64,000 nucleotides of DNA from JACPRL01 sp035573715. GTDB taxonomy: Bacteria; Acidobacteriota; Terriglobia; Acidiferrales; 2-02-FULL-67-57. Both the position numbers and the translations under genes were made by a program. Positions 44,189 through 53,092 of this stretch are shown here, one piece after another (within the stretch, counting starts at the first letter, position 1; every line of letters begins with the position of its first letter). A model generated the notes under the pieces. It saw nothing but the letters and a program-made list of their open reading frames with translations, was not told the origin of the DNA and searched no databases. The stretch covers positions 124,001 through 188,000 of the forward strand of contig DATLZZ010000002.1 of assembly GCA_035573715.1 (NCBI GenBank). The letters run 5' to 3'.

Positions 44189-45895
44189 CTACGTGATGGC
44201 GACTTCTTCGTAGGTGCCGAACACCTCGCGCAGGGTGTCGCAAATCTCCCCCAGTGTGGCGTATGCCCGCACGCACTCCAGAATGTACGGCATGGTGTTT
44301 TTGTCGCCCCGAGCGGCGCTTTCGAGGTCCTTGAGCGTTTGGGTCACTCGGCGATTGTCGCGCTCGCGCCGCAAGTCGGCCAACGCCTGGGCCTGCTGCC
44401 GCGCCACCGATTCGTCAATCTGGAGGATAGGCAGGGGCGTCTCTTCTTTGACCACGTAGTCATTCACGCCGACGATGATTTTCTCCTTGCGGTCGACCGC
44501 CTGCTGATAGCGATAAGCTGCCTCGGCAATCTCGCGCTGCGGAAAGCCGCGCTCGATGGCGGCGACCATACCGCCCAGCGCGTCGATCTTGTCGAAGTAG
44601 TCGTAGGCGCCACGCTCCAGCTCGTTCGTCAGGCGCTCGACGAAGTAGGAGCCGCCCAGCGGGTCGGCGGTGCTGGGCACGCCGCTTTCGTGGGCGATGA
44701 CCTGCTGAGTGCGCAGCGCCAGCGTGGCGGCGAACTCGGTGGGCAGCGCCCAGGCCTCGTCCAGCGAATTGGTGTGCAGCGACTGCGTTCCGCCCATTAC
44801 CGCCGCCAGGGCCTGGATCGCCGTCCGGATGAGGTTGACGTAGGGCTGCTGCGCGGTCAGGGAGCAACCGGCGGTCTGTGTGTGGAAGCGAAGCATTCGC
44901 GAGCGCTCCTTCCTGGCCCCGAAGCGCTCGCCCATCACCCGGTACCAGATGCGCCGCGCCGCGCGGTACTTGGCAATCTCCTCGAAGAAATCGTTGTGGG
45001 CGTTAAAGAAGAACGAAAGCCGCGGCGCAAAGTCATCCAGCGGCAGGCCGCGCTCCACGCCCCATTGCACGTACTCGATGCCGTCGCGCAGGGTGAAGGC
45101 CAGCTCCTGCATCGCGGTCGAGCCTGCCTCGCGAATATGGTAGCCGCTGATGGATATAGGGTTCCAGCGCGGCACCTGTTGCATCCCAAACTCGAAAGTG
45201 TCGATGACCAGCCGCATTGAAGGCTCGGGCGGGAAGATGTACTCCTTCTGCGCGATGTACTCCTTGAGGATATCGTTCTGCGTGGTGCCGTTGAGCTGGT
45301 CGAGCCGCACGCCTTGCTTCTCGGCCACTGCCAGATACATCGCCCAGATGACCGAAGCGGGCGAGTTGATGGTCATCGAGGTACTGACGTCGCCGAGCGG
45401 GATGCGGTCGAGCAGGATTTCCATGTCACGCAGCGAACTCACTGCGACGCCGCACTTGCCGACTTCGCCTTCCGACAGCGGGTGGTCGGAGTCGTATCCC
45501 ATCAGCGTGGGCAGGTCGAAGGCGATCGACAGCCCGGTCTGTCCTTGGCTCAGCAGGAAGTGGAAGCGGCGGTTGGTATCTTGCGGCGTGCCGAAGCCGG
45601 AGAACTGCCGCATCGTCCACAAACGCCCCCGGTACATTGTGGAGTGGATGCCGCGGGTGTAGGGTGGCTGGCCGGGGAAGCCGAGGTCACGCTCATAGTC
45701 GAAGTCGGGCAGGTCGGCTGGAGTGTAAAGGCGACGGACGGGATGACCGGAAACGGTGGTGAACTCGCGCTGGCGCTCGGGTTGGCGCGCCAAGGTCTCG
45801 CGCAGCGTGGTCCGCTCCCAGTTCTGCTCCGCCGGGCTGGGCTTGCGTTCCTGCTCGCCGCGCTCGGCGGTTGCCGCTTTGCTGTTGTCAGCCAT
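44189..45895 (-). CDS. icmA: Acyl-CoA mutase large subunit, isobutyryl-CoA mutase type
   Basis: This 568-aa TIM-barrel subunit belongs to the methylmalonyl-CoA mutase family and lacks the B12 domain, which is encoded downstream. Landmarks: YTRGIHSTMYRGRLWTMRQF, LSIAFDLPTLMGYDSD, ISISGYHIREAGSTAMQE and GGTQSLHTNSLDEAWALP. Aligned to the P. shermanii enzyme, Tyr89 is Phe98 and Arg207 is Gln216 (EYIAQKEY), the pair known from isobutyryl-CoA mutase; Ala125 argues against 2-hydroxyisobutyryl-CoA mutase. It probably interconverts isobutyryl- and butyryl-CoA. GGGAGG precedes the ATG. It heads the acyl-CoA operon. Confidence 0.85.
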   Translation of the reverse strand: MADNSKAATAERGEQERKPSPAEQNWERTTLRETLARQPERQREFTTVSGHPVRRLYTPADLPDFDYERDLGFPGQPPYTRGIHSTMYRGRLWTMRQFSGFGTPQDTNRRFHFLLSQGQTGLSIAFDLPTLMGYDSDHPLSEGEVGKCGVAVSSLRDMEILLDRIPLGDVSTSMTINSPASVIWAMYLAVAEKQGVRLDQLNGTTQNDILKEYIAQKEYIFPPEPSMRLVIDTFEFGMQQVPRWNPISISGYHIREAGSTAMQELAFTLRDGIEYVQWGVERGLPLDDFAPRLSFFFNAHNDFFEEIAKYRAARRIWYRVMGERFGARKERSRMLRFHTQTAGCSLTAQQPYVNLIRTAIQALAAVMGGTQSLHTNSLDEAWALPTEFAATLALRTQQVIAHESGVPSTADPLGGSYFVERLTNELERGAYDYFDKIDALGGMVAAIERGFPQREIAEAAYRYQQAVDRKEKIIVGVNDYVVKEETPLPILQIDESVARQQAQALADLRRERDNRRVTQTLKDLESAARGDKNTMPYILECVRAYATLGEICDTLREVFGTYEEVAIT

Positions 45896-46008
45896 TGGAC
45901 CTCCCGGGTTGAATTCAACCCATCATAAGGCACGGGAATGAGAGGAAGCAAGAAGCGGGGACGAGCCGAAGAAGTCGAAAATCAAAGAATCGAAGGTCAA
46001 GACCAAGA

Positions 46009-46040
46009 GCCCGAGAAAGTGACCCCGCCGGTTCGGGCTT
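46009..46040. terminator. Possible hairpin after the TolC-like gene
   Basis: AGCCCGA and TCGGGCT can pair (7 bp) around an 18-nt loop, between the TolC stop and the mutase start. The long loop and lack of a T-run on the minus strand make this a weak candidate. Confidence 0.3.
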
Positions 46041-46070
46041 CTTGAGCTTTTGACGTTCCGACTTCGAGCC

Positions 46071-47858
46071 CTACGGTTGTTGCGGTGGTGGCGTGGAGGC
46101 GGCGTTCACCATGCCCGCCTTGGCGTCGTCAATGGTGATGTTGTTGCGCTCCATGGTGCGGCCTAGAGCGCGGTCAAAGTCCACGCGGCTGCGTTCGAAG
46201 TCGGCCATTGCGCGCACTTCGCCGCTGCGTGCCTGGGCCAGGTCGCGCTGCGCCTGGATGACCAGGAAGATGGTCGAGGCGCCGAGTTGGAACTTCTTCT
46301 GCTCGGCGTCATAAGTCTCCTGCGCTAGCCGCGTGTTCTTGCGCGCCGCCTCGACGCGCGCCAGGTTTTGCTCCATGGCAATCTGCGCGTTGCGCACTTC
46401 CACCACCACGGTGTTGATAGTGCGTTGGTAGCGGGTCTCGGCCTGCCGCTGGGCAATCTGCGCGCGCGCCGACTCCGCCTGCGCTACCCGGTTCTTGATG
46501 GGCAGGCTGATGTTCAGCCCGAAGCCGTAGTCGGCGAAATCCGCCTGCCAGGCGCGAGTGATGGAGCGAGACAGTCCGGAGTCTTCTACCAACGTGTTCG
46601 TGTTGGGATTGAAGAAGAACCCGCCGAGGCCGTTGCCGCCGTAGAAGGCATAGACCTCCATCCCCGGCAACAGAGCTTGCTTGGCCGCCTTGCTGTCGAG
46701 GTTGCGGTTCTTGATGTCGAGTTGGGCCGCGATGACCTCCGGGCGCTTCTCCATCGCCACCTGGATAGCGTCCTGGATGGGCAGGATTTCCGGCACCAGC
46801 GGCACGTCGGGGTGATCGGTGGGGACAATCTCCACCAGCGCTACCAGCGGATCAAGCGGGTTCTTGGTTATCTGGTCTTTGAGCAGCGTCTGCTGCTGCC
46901 GCAGGTTGGTCTGGGAGATGATAAGGTCTTGGCGTGTGCGTGCCACTTCGGCCTCGGCGCGCACCACTTCGATGGGTGCCAGCGTGCCGATCTCCACCTG
47001 ACGCTTGTTATCTTCGTAGAGTTTTTCGGCCAGCGCCACTGACTGCTCCTTCACTTTGACGTCCTCGATGGCGAAGACGAGCTCCCAGTAGGAACGCTTG
47101 ACGTTCGACACCACGTCCATAACGTTCTGCAGGAACGTCTGGTCGCTGATGAGGATGTTGTTCTTGGCCACGCGAATGGCGCGCGCGTTCTGCGTTCGCC
47201 CGAAACCGTTCAGCAGCGGCTGGGAGATGCCTAGGTACAGGCCCGTGGTGATGCTGGGGTTGAACGCGTTCCCGGTGGGGTTGCTGAAGTTGCGGCGACT
47301 GTCCCAGGAGACGCGGAATGCCGTTCCCGTGTCGAATCCTTGGGTATAGCCGAAACTTCCGATGGCCAAGTCCTGGTTAAACTTTCCTTGGCCGAAGGTT
47401 CCCGCGCCAGTGAGGAACGGGTTGTTGAGAGGAAAACGGTTGCGCTCGATTCCAAGGGATGTGGTGATTAGCGGGTCGAGGCTGGCGCCGCCGACGCGGT
47501 TGAATCCGCCGCCGACACCGCCGATCACAGGTCCCCCCCTGGCGGAGAGCAAGGTAGTGGCTGTGGTCGCCGGGTCATAGCGGGCGGTGGCGATGTCAAG
47601 GTTGTTCTCAATGGCCAGATAGATGGCGTCCTGCAAGCTCAGGTAAAGCTTGCCGTCGCGAATCAGGTCGTCCAGCCGTGGCGAGTTGGCCAAGTTCGGC
47701 GGCGAAACCGGCTTCGGTGTGTACGGCGCGACCAGGTTCGGGATGTGGGAGTTGCCCTTGCTGTAGTCCGGCAGCGGCGTCTGCGCCGGCAGCGGCAGGG
47801 CCAGCAGCCCGGCCAGTAGCAGGCTAAGCGCGCAGCGGCGAAGCGAAGCAGTCATCAT
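46071..47858 (-). CDS. TolC-family outer-membrane efflux protein
   Basis: This 595-aa outer-membrane channel has a signal peptide (LSLLLAGLLALPLPAQ) and the two repeated coiled-coil/beta regions of TolC: one from LYLSLQDAIYLAIENNLDIA, the other from ILPIQDAIQVAMEKRPEVIAA, each followed by long helices (EKLYEDNKRQVEIGTLAPIE; AQETYDAEQKKFQLGASTIF). It is longer than E. coli TolC because of an insertion after the first helix region. No efflux pump partner is next to it. ATG 47858 follows CAGGAGACGACC. Confidence 0.9.
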   Translation of the reverse strand: MMTASLRRCALSLLLAGLLALPLPAQTPLPDYSKGNSHIPNLVAPYTPKPVSPPNLANSPRLDDLIRDGKLYLSLQDAIYLAIENNLDIATARYDPATTATTLLSARGGPVIGGVGGGFNRVGGASLDPLITTSLGIERNRFPLNNPFLTGAGTFGQGKFNQDLAIGSFGYTQGFDTGTAFRVSWDSRRNFSNPTGNAFNPSITTGLYLGISQPLLNGFGRTQNARAIRVAKNNILISDQTFLQNVMDVVSNVKRSYWELVFAIEDVKVKEQSVALAEKLYEDNKRQVEIGTLAPIEVVRAEAEVARTRQDLIISQTNLRQQQTLLKDQITKNPLDPLVALVEIVPTDHPDVPLVPEILPIQDAIQVAMEKRPEVIAAQLDIKNRNLDSKAAKQALLPGMEVYAFYGGNGLGGFFFNPNTNTLVEDSGLSRSITRAWQADFADYGFGLNISLPIKNRVAQAESARAQIAQRQAETRYQRTINTVVVEVRNAQIAMEQNLARVEAARKNTRLAQETYDAEQKKFQLGASTIFLVIQAQRDLAQARSGEVRAMADFERSRVDFDRALGRTMERNNITIDDAKAGMVNAASTPPPQQP

Positions 47859-47901
47859 GGTCGTCTCCTGAAATAGAATCAAGACGCGAATTCTCTAGCA
47901 A

Positions 47902-48756
47902 TTACGAGAGTGGGGTCGGATTCGTTTCAACAATCTTTTCATCAACTATCTGGCCGAAGTCGGGGTCGCGCGGACGGAGGTAATCGGCCCACGGCGCTTT
48001 GGCGGTGGCCATCAGGTGGCAGAAAAGTTCGGCCGTGGCGCGCGCATCCGAGCCGGCGCGATGCGGCCGCTCGTGCCGAAGGCCCAGCCAGCGGCTCAGC
48101 GTTTCCAGCCGGTAGTTGCGGCTGCCAGGCAGCAGGTGTCGCGAAAGCTCAACCGTACACACAAAACGGTTGGCCAGCCGCTTGGAGAGCACCCGGCTGA
48201 CCTCCCCGTTCAGGCAGGCGACATCGAAGCGCGCGTGATGAGCGACCAGAATCCTGTCCTCCAGGTCGTCCAGCAGCCGCGGCAGGATGTCAGCAAAGCG
48301 CGGCGCCGATTGCACATCGTCGTTGCTGATGCCGGTCAACTGCTGCACCCAATAAGGGACGGGTCGGTCGGGGTTCAGCAATGAGGCCCACTCGCGGCCC
48401 ACCTGGCCGTTCTCCACCAGACAAACTCCCAATTCGATGATTCGCTGCTCCTCTCGGCTGCCATTCGTGGTTTCGACGTCCACGACAGCGAAACGTTGGC
48501 AGGTGCGCCAGACTTCTTCGGCGGGCCGCTCAGCCCACTCCAGCATCCCGCCGCCGTTTACCCGCAGCCGCGGGTCGCCCTCGATGAGAGTCGCCACCAA
48601 GGTTTCGGCGAGGTTGGGCTCCGCAGCGCGAATCTGAAGAACTTCCTCGCAGACCGTCGTCGCCGGCACGCGGCCGCAGTTTTCCCGCAGCAAATGCTCC
48701 AAATGACGATGAAGGGGAGAATCGGGAATCAGGTTCTTGTAGGGCCGTAGCTCCAT
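47902..48756 (-). CDS. DEDDh 3'-5' exonuclease, DNA polymerase III epsilon-like
   Basis: This 284-aa protein has an N-terminal helical domain of ~90 residues and an exonuclease domain with the DEDDh residues: DxE in VVDVETTNGS, Asp in HHARFDVACL and the final HxxxxD in HRAGSDARATAEL. The N-terminal part resembles the extension in acidobacterial DnaQ-like proteins; it could work in repair rather than replication. Start uncertain: ATG 48756 or GTG 48777. Confidence 0.8.
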   Translation of the reverse strand: MELRPYKNLIPDSPLHRHLEHLLRENCGRVPATTVCEEVLQIRAAEPNLAETLVATLIEGDPRLRVNGGGMLEWAERPAEEVWRTCQRFAVVDVETTNGSREEQRIIELGVCLVENGQVGREWASLLNPDRPVPYWVQQLTGISNDDVQSAPRFADILPRLLDDLEDRILVAHHARFDVACLNGEVSRVLSKRLANRFVCTVELSRHLLPGSRNYRLETLSRWLGLRHERPHRAGSDARATAELFCHLMATAKAPWADYLRPRDPDFGQIVDEKIVETNPTPLS

Positions 48757-48812
48757 CAAGTCGCGCCATCCTAACACTCTCCGCCGTCGTTAGCAAACAA
48801 TCGTTTGTTGCC

Positions 48813-48842
48813 TTGACATTGCTCCGACCCCGCCGCTAGGCT
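48813..48842 (+). promoter_or_regulatory. Promoter of pyrE, leaderless spacing
   Basis: TTGACA at 48813-48818, an 18-nt spacer and TAGGCT at 48837-48842; the start codon is at 48850, 7 bp beyond the -10. No ribosome binding site fits between them. Confidence 0.5.
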
Positions 48843-48849
48843 GCCGTCG

Positions 48850-49422
48850 ATGGCTCCAAGCGACGTGCAACAGATGCTGGAAGACACCGGCGCCATTCGG
48901 CGCGGGCACTTCCGGCTTTCTTCCGGCCTGCACAGCCCGCTCTATGTGCAGTGCATGATGGTGCTGCAATACCCGGCGCTGGCGGCGCGGCTGGCGGACG
49001 AGGCCGCGCGGCAGGCGGCAAGCCTAGAGGCACAGACAGTGGCTGCGCCGGCGCTGGGTGGGATTACTTGGGGGTATGAGTTGGCGCGCGTGCTCAACGC
49101 CCGCGCCATTTTTGTCGAGCGCAACGCCGACGGCCGCTTTGCGTTGCGCCGTTTTGGACTCATGCCGGGCGAACGGGTGCTGGTGGCCGAGGATGTGCTG
49201 ACGACCGGGGGCTCAACGCGGGAGACAATGGAAGTGATTCGTGCTGCGGGCGGGGAAGTAGTAGGAGTGGCCGCCATCGTTGACCGCAGCCAGGGCAAGG
49301 TGGATTTCGGCGTCCCGCTGCGTGCGCTGCTGACCCTTTCCATTGAAACCTACGCGGCAGACGAGTGCCCGCTGTGCCGCGCCGGCCAGCCGGTAGAAAA
49401 ACCCGGAAGCAAGCCAGGCTGA
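48850..49422 (+). CDS. pyrE: Orotate phosphoribosyltransferase
   Basis: This 190-aa enzyme joins orotate and PRPP to make OMP in pyrimidine synthesis. It shows the N-terminal GHFRLSSGLHSPLYVQ, the PRPP-binding loop VLVAEDVLTTGGSTRE and a Cys-rich C-terminus (ECPLCRAG) typical of this subgroup. It belongs to the short PyrE class often found with archaeal-like features. Downstream truA follows after 7 nt; they may share a transcript. Confidence 0.92.
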   Translation: MAPSDVQQMLEDTGAIRRGHFRLSSGLHSPLYVQCMMVLQYPALAARLADEAARQAASLEAQTVAAPALGGITWGYELARVLNARAIFVERNADGRFALRRFGLMPGERVLVAEDVLTTGGSTRETMEVIRAAGGEVVGVAAIVDRSQGKVDFGVPLRALLTLSIETYAADECPLCRAGQPVEKPGSKPG

Positions 49423-49429
49423 AACAACC

Positions 49430-50230
49430 ATGTCGCTCCGCAACCTCAAGCTCACTCTCGCCTATGACGGAAGCCAGTTCTTCGGTTGGCAAATCCAGCC
49501 GAAGGTGGCAACCGTGCAGGGTACGGTGGTGGATGTGTTGCAGCGCATTACCGGCGAGCGCATCTGGCTTTACGGTGCCAGTCGCACCGATGCTGGCGTC
49601 CACGCCGAGGGTCAGGTCGCCAACTTCAAGACCCGCAATCCGATTCCGACCGAGAACCTGCGGCGGGCACTGAACAACTTGCTTCCGCCGTCCGTTCGCG
49701 CCATGAAGGTCGAAGAGGTGCTGCTCGAGTTCCACGCGCGGTGGCACGCGCGGGGGAAGACCTACTGCTATCGCATCCTGTGTACGGACATCTGCCCGCC
49801 GGCGCTGGCGTCGTTTGTTTACCATTACGCTATGCCGCTGGACGACGCAACGATGGCAGCGGCTGCGCCCCTCTTTGAGGGTGAGCACGACTTCTCCTCC
49901 TTCGGCACGTGGGATGCGGAGGAGGCCGACCACAGCCGCGTGCGTACCGTCTCTTCTTCGCGACTCGAGCGCCGCGGGCAAGAGTTGGTCTATACCGTGC
50001 GCGGACGGTCGTTTCTGCGCTATCAGGTGCGCAAGATGGTCGGCACGCTGATTGAGGTGGGGAAGGGAAGACTGAAGCCGGAGGACATTCCGCGGCTACT
50101 CGAAGCTCGCGACCGAACGCAGTCCGGCTTCACGGCGCCGCCGGAAGGATTGTGGCTGCTCGAAGTCGAGTACCCGACGGAGACTGTCGGCGTGCCGGCG
50201 TCTGCCCAAAGCGATGCCGATTCGGTATAA
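49430..50230 (+). CDS. truA: tRNA pseudouridine synthase A
   Basis: This 266-aa enzyme makes pseudouridine at positions 38-40 of the tRNA anticodon stem. It has the N-terminal LTLAYDGSQFFGWQIQP, catalytic Asp54 in SRTDAGVHAEGQV and the terminal GRSFLRYQVRKMVGTLIEVG. The last residues overlap the -10 box of the next gene's promoter. Confidence 0.95.
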   Translation: MSLRNLKLTLAYDGSQFFGWQIQPKVATVQGTVVDVLQRITGERIWLYGASRTDAGVHAEGQVANFKTRNPIPTENLRRALNNLLPPSVRAMKVEEVLLEFHARWHARGKTYCYRILCTDICPPALASFVYHYAMPLDDATMAAAAPLFEGEHDFSSFGTWDAEEADHSRVRTVSSSRLERRGQELVYTVRGRSFLRYQVRKMVGTLIEVGKGRLKPEDIPRLLEARDRTQSGFTAPPEGLWLLEVEYPTETVGVPASAQSDADSV

Positions 50231-50231
50231 T
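50226..50231 (+). promoter_or_regulatory. Perfect -10 box TATAAT at the end of truA
   Basis: TATAAT overlaps the truA stop codon, 42 bp before the small zinc-ribbon gene. The -35 region is weak (TGCCCA at 17-nt spacing). Confidence 0.45.
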
Positions 50232-50272
50232 GACGGTCCGAATCACAGGAACCTCGATCGGAGCCGAACTGC

Positions 50273-50524
50273 ATGGCTGAGGAAGCGACTTCCGCACCGG
50301 CCCCACCGAAGATCAAGACCCGCAAGCTGCGTCAACGTGCCTGTGATGAAAAAGATGCCAAGGGCAAGGTCTGCTGCGGCCACCTCAAGCGCTGGTACGA
50401 CTATCCCAAAGAAATCGAAGCCATCGTGGGGAAGGGTGCCGAAATCTACCGCTGCGAGAACTGCCGCACCCTGTTTCAGCCCAACCCGGCCGAACTGCCG
50501 CGCTCCTTCGTGAACCGCTTCTGA
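50273..50524 (+). CDS. Small Cys-rich (zinc-ribbon-like) protein, unknown function
   Basis: This 83-aa protein has an Ala/Pro/Lys-rich N-terminus and then six potential metal ligands: RAC, KVCCGH and CENC, in a pattern like a treble-clef or zinc ribbon. I do not recognise the family. ATG 50273 overlaps nothing upstream; the stop overlaps the ATG of the next gene (TGATG), so it is co-translated with the acyltransferase. It may be a small subunit or regulator of it. Confidence 0.65.
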   Translation: MAEEATSAPAPPKIKTRKLRQRACDEKDAKGKVCCGHLKRWYDYPKEIEAIVGKGAEIYRCENCRTLFQPNPAELPRSFVNRF

Positions 50525-51780
50525 TGATGGATTACGACAAACTCATCCACGATTGGAACAAAGCCGGGGGCTTCGACCTGCCGCCCGGCCGCAAGTACAT
50601 GCTGGACGACGAATCCCTGCGCGACGGCTTGCAGTCCCCCTCAGTGCTTGACCCGCCTATCGAAGAGAAGATCGAAATCCTGCACCTGATGGACGCGCTG
50701 GGGATTGACTCGGTCAACCTCGGGCTCCCGGGAGCCGGGCCGCGGGCGGTGGCGGATGTGGAGCGCTTGGCGAAGGAGATTGTCCGGGCGCGGCTCAAGA
50801 TTCGCCCCAACTGCGCGGCGCGTACAGTTGAGGCCGACATCCGGCCCATCGCCGAAATCTCCGAGCGCGCCGGCATCGCCATCGAAGTGGCGACCTTCCT
50901 CGGCTCGAGCCCCATCCGCCGCTACGTTGAAGACTGGACGGTAGATTTCCTGTTGCACACTACCGAGCACGCCGTGACCTATGCGCGCAAACTCGGTTTG
51001 CCGGTGATGTACGTTACCGAAGACACGACGCGCTGCGACCCCGACACCATCAAGAAGCTCTACACCACAGCTATCCGCTGCGGCGCCGAAGCTGCAGTGG
51101 TGTGCGACACGGTCGGGCACGTCACCCCGCGCGGCGTCAAAGCCTTGCTCCGTTTCATCAAGGAGGAGGTCATCGGGCCCACAGGCGCAAAGATCCGGCT
51201 CGATTGGCACGGTCACCGCGACCGCGGTCTGGCTGTGGCCAATAGCCTCGCGGCCTTCGAGGCAGGCGCTGACCAGGTGCACGGCTGTGCGTTGGGCATC
51301 GGCGAGCGGGTCGGCAACACGCCCATCGATTTGGTGCTGGTCAATCTCAAGCTGGCGGGTGCGATTGACCGCGATTTGACACAGCTCGGAGAGTATTGCG
51401 AAAAAGTTTCGCGAGCGACCGGTGTACCGATCCCGGCAAACTACCCCGTGGTGGGCCGCGATGCCTTCCGCACAGCCACCGGCGTGCACGCTGCGGCGGT
51501 CATCAAGGCGTACCGCAAGAACGACGTCCACTTGGCCAATAGCGTCTACTCGGGTGTACCGGCGCATCTGTTTGGCCGCGAGCAGGTGATTGAAATCGGG
51601 CCCATGAGCGGGAAGTCGAACGTGATTTACTGGCTGGAGAAGCGCGGGCTGCCGGTGACCGACGAGCTGGTCGAGCGCATCTTCAGCGTTGCCAAGCAGT
51701 CCGACCGCCTGCTGACCGAGGACGAGTTGTTGGCGCTGTGCGGGCCGGCGCTGAAGGCCGCTGCCCGGGACACGCACTGA
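50524..51780 (+). CDS. LeuA-like 2-acyl-malate/homocitrate synthase family protein
   Basis: This 418-aa protein of the HMGL-like TIM-barrel family has DDESLRDGLQSPSV with the catalytic Arg and metal Asp, the HxH metal ligands in DWHGHRDRGLAVANS and the signature GCALGIGERVGNTPIDLVLV. It lacks the LeuA allosteric C-terminal domain. Family members condense acetyl-CoA with a 2-oxoacid (2-isopropylmalate, homocitrate, citramalate) or carry out the reverse; specificity is open. The start can be ATG 50524 or 50527. Confidence 0.8.
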   Translation: MMDYDKLIHDWNKAGGFDLPPGRKYMLDDESLRDGLQSPSVLDPPIEEKIEILHLMDALGIDSVNLGLPGAGPRAVADVERLAKEIVRARLKIRPNCAARTVEADIRPIAEISERAGIAIEVATFLGSSPIRRYVEDWTVDFLLHTTEHAVTYARKLGLPVMYVTEDTTRCDPDTIKKLYTTAIRCGAEAAVVCDTVGHVTPRGVKALLRFIKEEVIGPTGAKIRLDWHGHRDRGLAVANSLAAFEAGADQVHGCALGIGERVGNTPIDLVLVNLKLAGAIDRDLTQLGEYCEKVSRATGVPIPANYPVVGRDAFRTATGVHAAAVIKAYRKNDVHLANSVYSGVPAHLFGREQVIEIGPMSGKSNVIYWLEKRGLPVTDELVERIFSVAKQSDRLLTEDELLALCGPALKAAARDTH

Positions 51781-51825
51781 AGGAGCGGCCGCAGGCTGGC
51801 GCGCCGCGGCTCTCTGGCGGATTTC

Positions 51826-53088
51826 ATGCATCGAGGTGCCTTGCTCATTGGAGTGCTGCTGCTGATGAGTTCCTCTTTACGAGCGGTGGAATCGAGCGTG
51901 GCGTCGGTGGAACGGCTGCCGGCCGTGCGCCGCGCGGCAGAGTTTTTCGCTCACGAGAGCGAGTGGATTCTTCAGCAACAGATTCGCGTCACCTCAATCC
52001 CCGCGCCGCCGTTCCACGAGGAGGAGCGTGCTCGCTACCTGGAAGAACAGTTCCGAGCCCTCGGGCTGAAGAACGTGCGCCGCGATGCCATCGGCAACGT
52101 GCTGGGCGAGCGCCTGGGCAGCGACTCTGAGCACATCGTGCTGCTCTCGGCGCACATCGACACGGTTTTCCCGGGCGGCACTGAAATCGAAGTGCGACGC
52201 GAGGGCGACCGTTGGATCGGCCCCGGCATTTCCGACAACGGCGCTGGCGTAGCGGCCTTGCTGGCGCTGGCCCATGCGTTGGAGAAGAGCGGATTGCGGA
52301 CCCATGCCACCTTGCTATTCGTCGCCAACGTCGGGGAAGAGGGCGAAGGCGACCTGCGTGGCATGCGCGCATTGTTTTCCCATGCGGCGCTGCGCCGCCG
52401 CGTGCGCGCTGCCATCGCGCTGGATGGCTCGAGCGCCGAGCGCCTCACCACCAAAGCTCTGGGCAGCAAGCGCTTTCTTGTCACGGTGAGGGGCCCCGGC
52501 GGCCACAGTTGGTCGGACTTTGGCCTGCCCAATCCCATTCAGGTGCTGGCGCGCGCCGTGACGCGCTTGACCTCGGTGACGCTACCGCAACAGCCCCGCA
52601 CTGTTCTCAATATCGGCGAGATCCACGGCGGCACCTCGGTCAACGCCATCCCCTACGAGGCCTGGATGAAAGTTGACATCCGGTCTGAGCTGGAGTCAGA
52701 GATTGAGCGGCTGGAGCAGGAGCTGCGCACGGCTCTGGCTGAGGCGGTATCGCAGGAAGCGACTTGGGCGCGAACCAAAGCGGGTGGCATGCCGATTGAG
52801 GTGCGCACCATCGGGCACCGGCCGGCAGGGGAGCTACCCGCGGGCGCGCGCATCGTGGAAGTTTTTCGCGCGGTGGACGCCCACCTTGGGATTCGGACCA
52901 GCGTCCAGCGCTCGTCCACCGACGCCAATATCCCGATTTCGCTGGGTATCGAGGCAGTGGCGATTGGCGGCGGCGGTTCGAGTGGCGCGTCCCACTCGCT
53001 GCGCGAATGGTACGACCCGGCGGGGCGCGAATTGGGCTTGAAGCGCGCGCTGCTGGCGCTGGTGCTGCTGGCCGGTGTGGAGGAGTGA
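51826..53088 (+). CDS. M20-family zinc peptidase (PepT/ArgE-like), secreted
   Basis: This 420-aa dinuclear zinc hydrolase has a signal peptide (GALLIGVLLLMSSSLRAV) and metal residues in LLSAHIDTVFPGG, ISDNGAGVAALLAL and NVGEEGEGDLRGM, the latter with the general-base Glu pair, then the dimerisation domain and the final His in GASHSLREWYDP. It probably works on peptides in the periplasm. It is the first of three genes in a row with the next amidohydrolase 4 nt downstream. Confidence 0.85.
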   Translation: MHRGALLIGVLLLMSSSLRAVESSVASVERLPAVRRAAEFFAHESEWILQQQIRVTSIPAPPFHEEERARYLEEQFRALGLKNVRRDAIGNVLGERLGSDSEHIVLLSAHIDTVFPGGTEIEVRREGDRWIGPGISDNGAGVAALLALAHALEKSGLRTHATLLFVANVGEEGEGDLRGMRALFSHAALRRRVRAAIALDGSSAERLTTKALGSKRFLVTVRGPGGHSWSDFGLPNPIQVLARAVTRLTSVTLPQQPRTVLNIGEIHGGTSVNAIPYEAWMKVDIRSELESEIERLEQELRTALAEAVSQEATWARTKAGGMPIEVRTIGHRPAGELPAGARIVEVFRAVDAHLGIRTSVQRSSTDANIPISLGIEAVAIGGGGSSGASHSLREWYDPAGRELGLKRALLALVLLAGVEE

Positions 53089-53092
53089 TCGG

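Noticed and set aside
44189..45895. 2-hydroxyisobutyryl-CoA mutase as identity of the mutase
   Set aside because: That enzyme has Ile at the Phe98 position and Asp at the Ala125 position; neither is present here.
45896..46070. Possible cobalamin riboswitch upstream of the B12-dependent mutase
   Set aside because: The 175-bp gap has no B12-box-like sequence and is too short for the usual structure.
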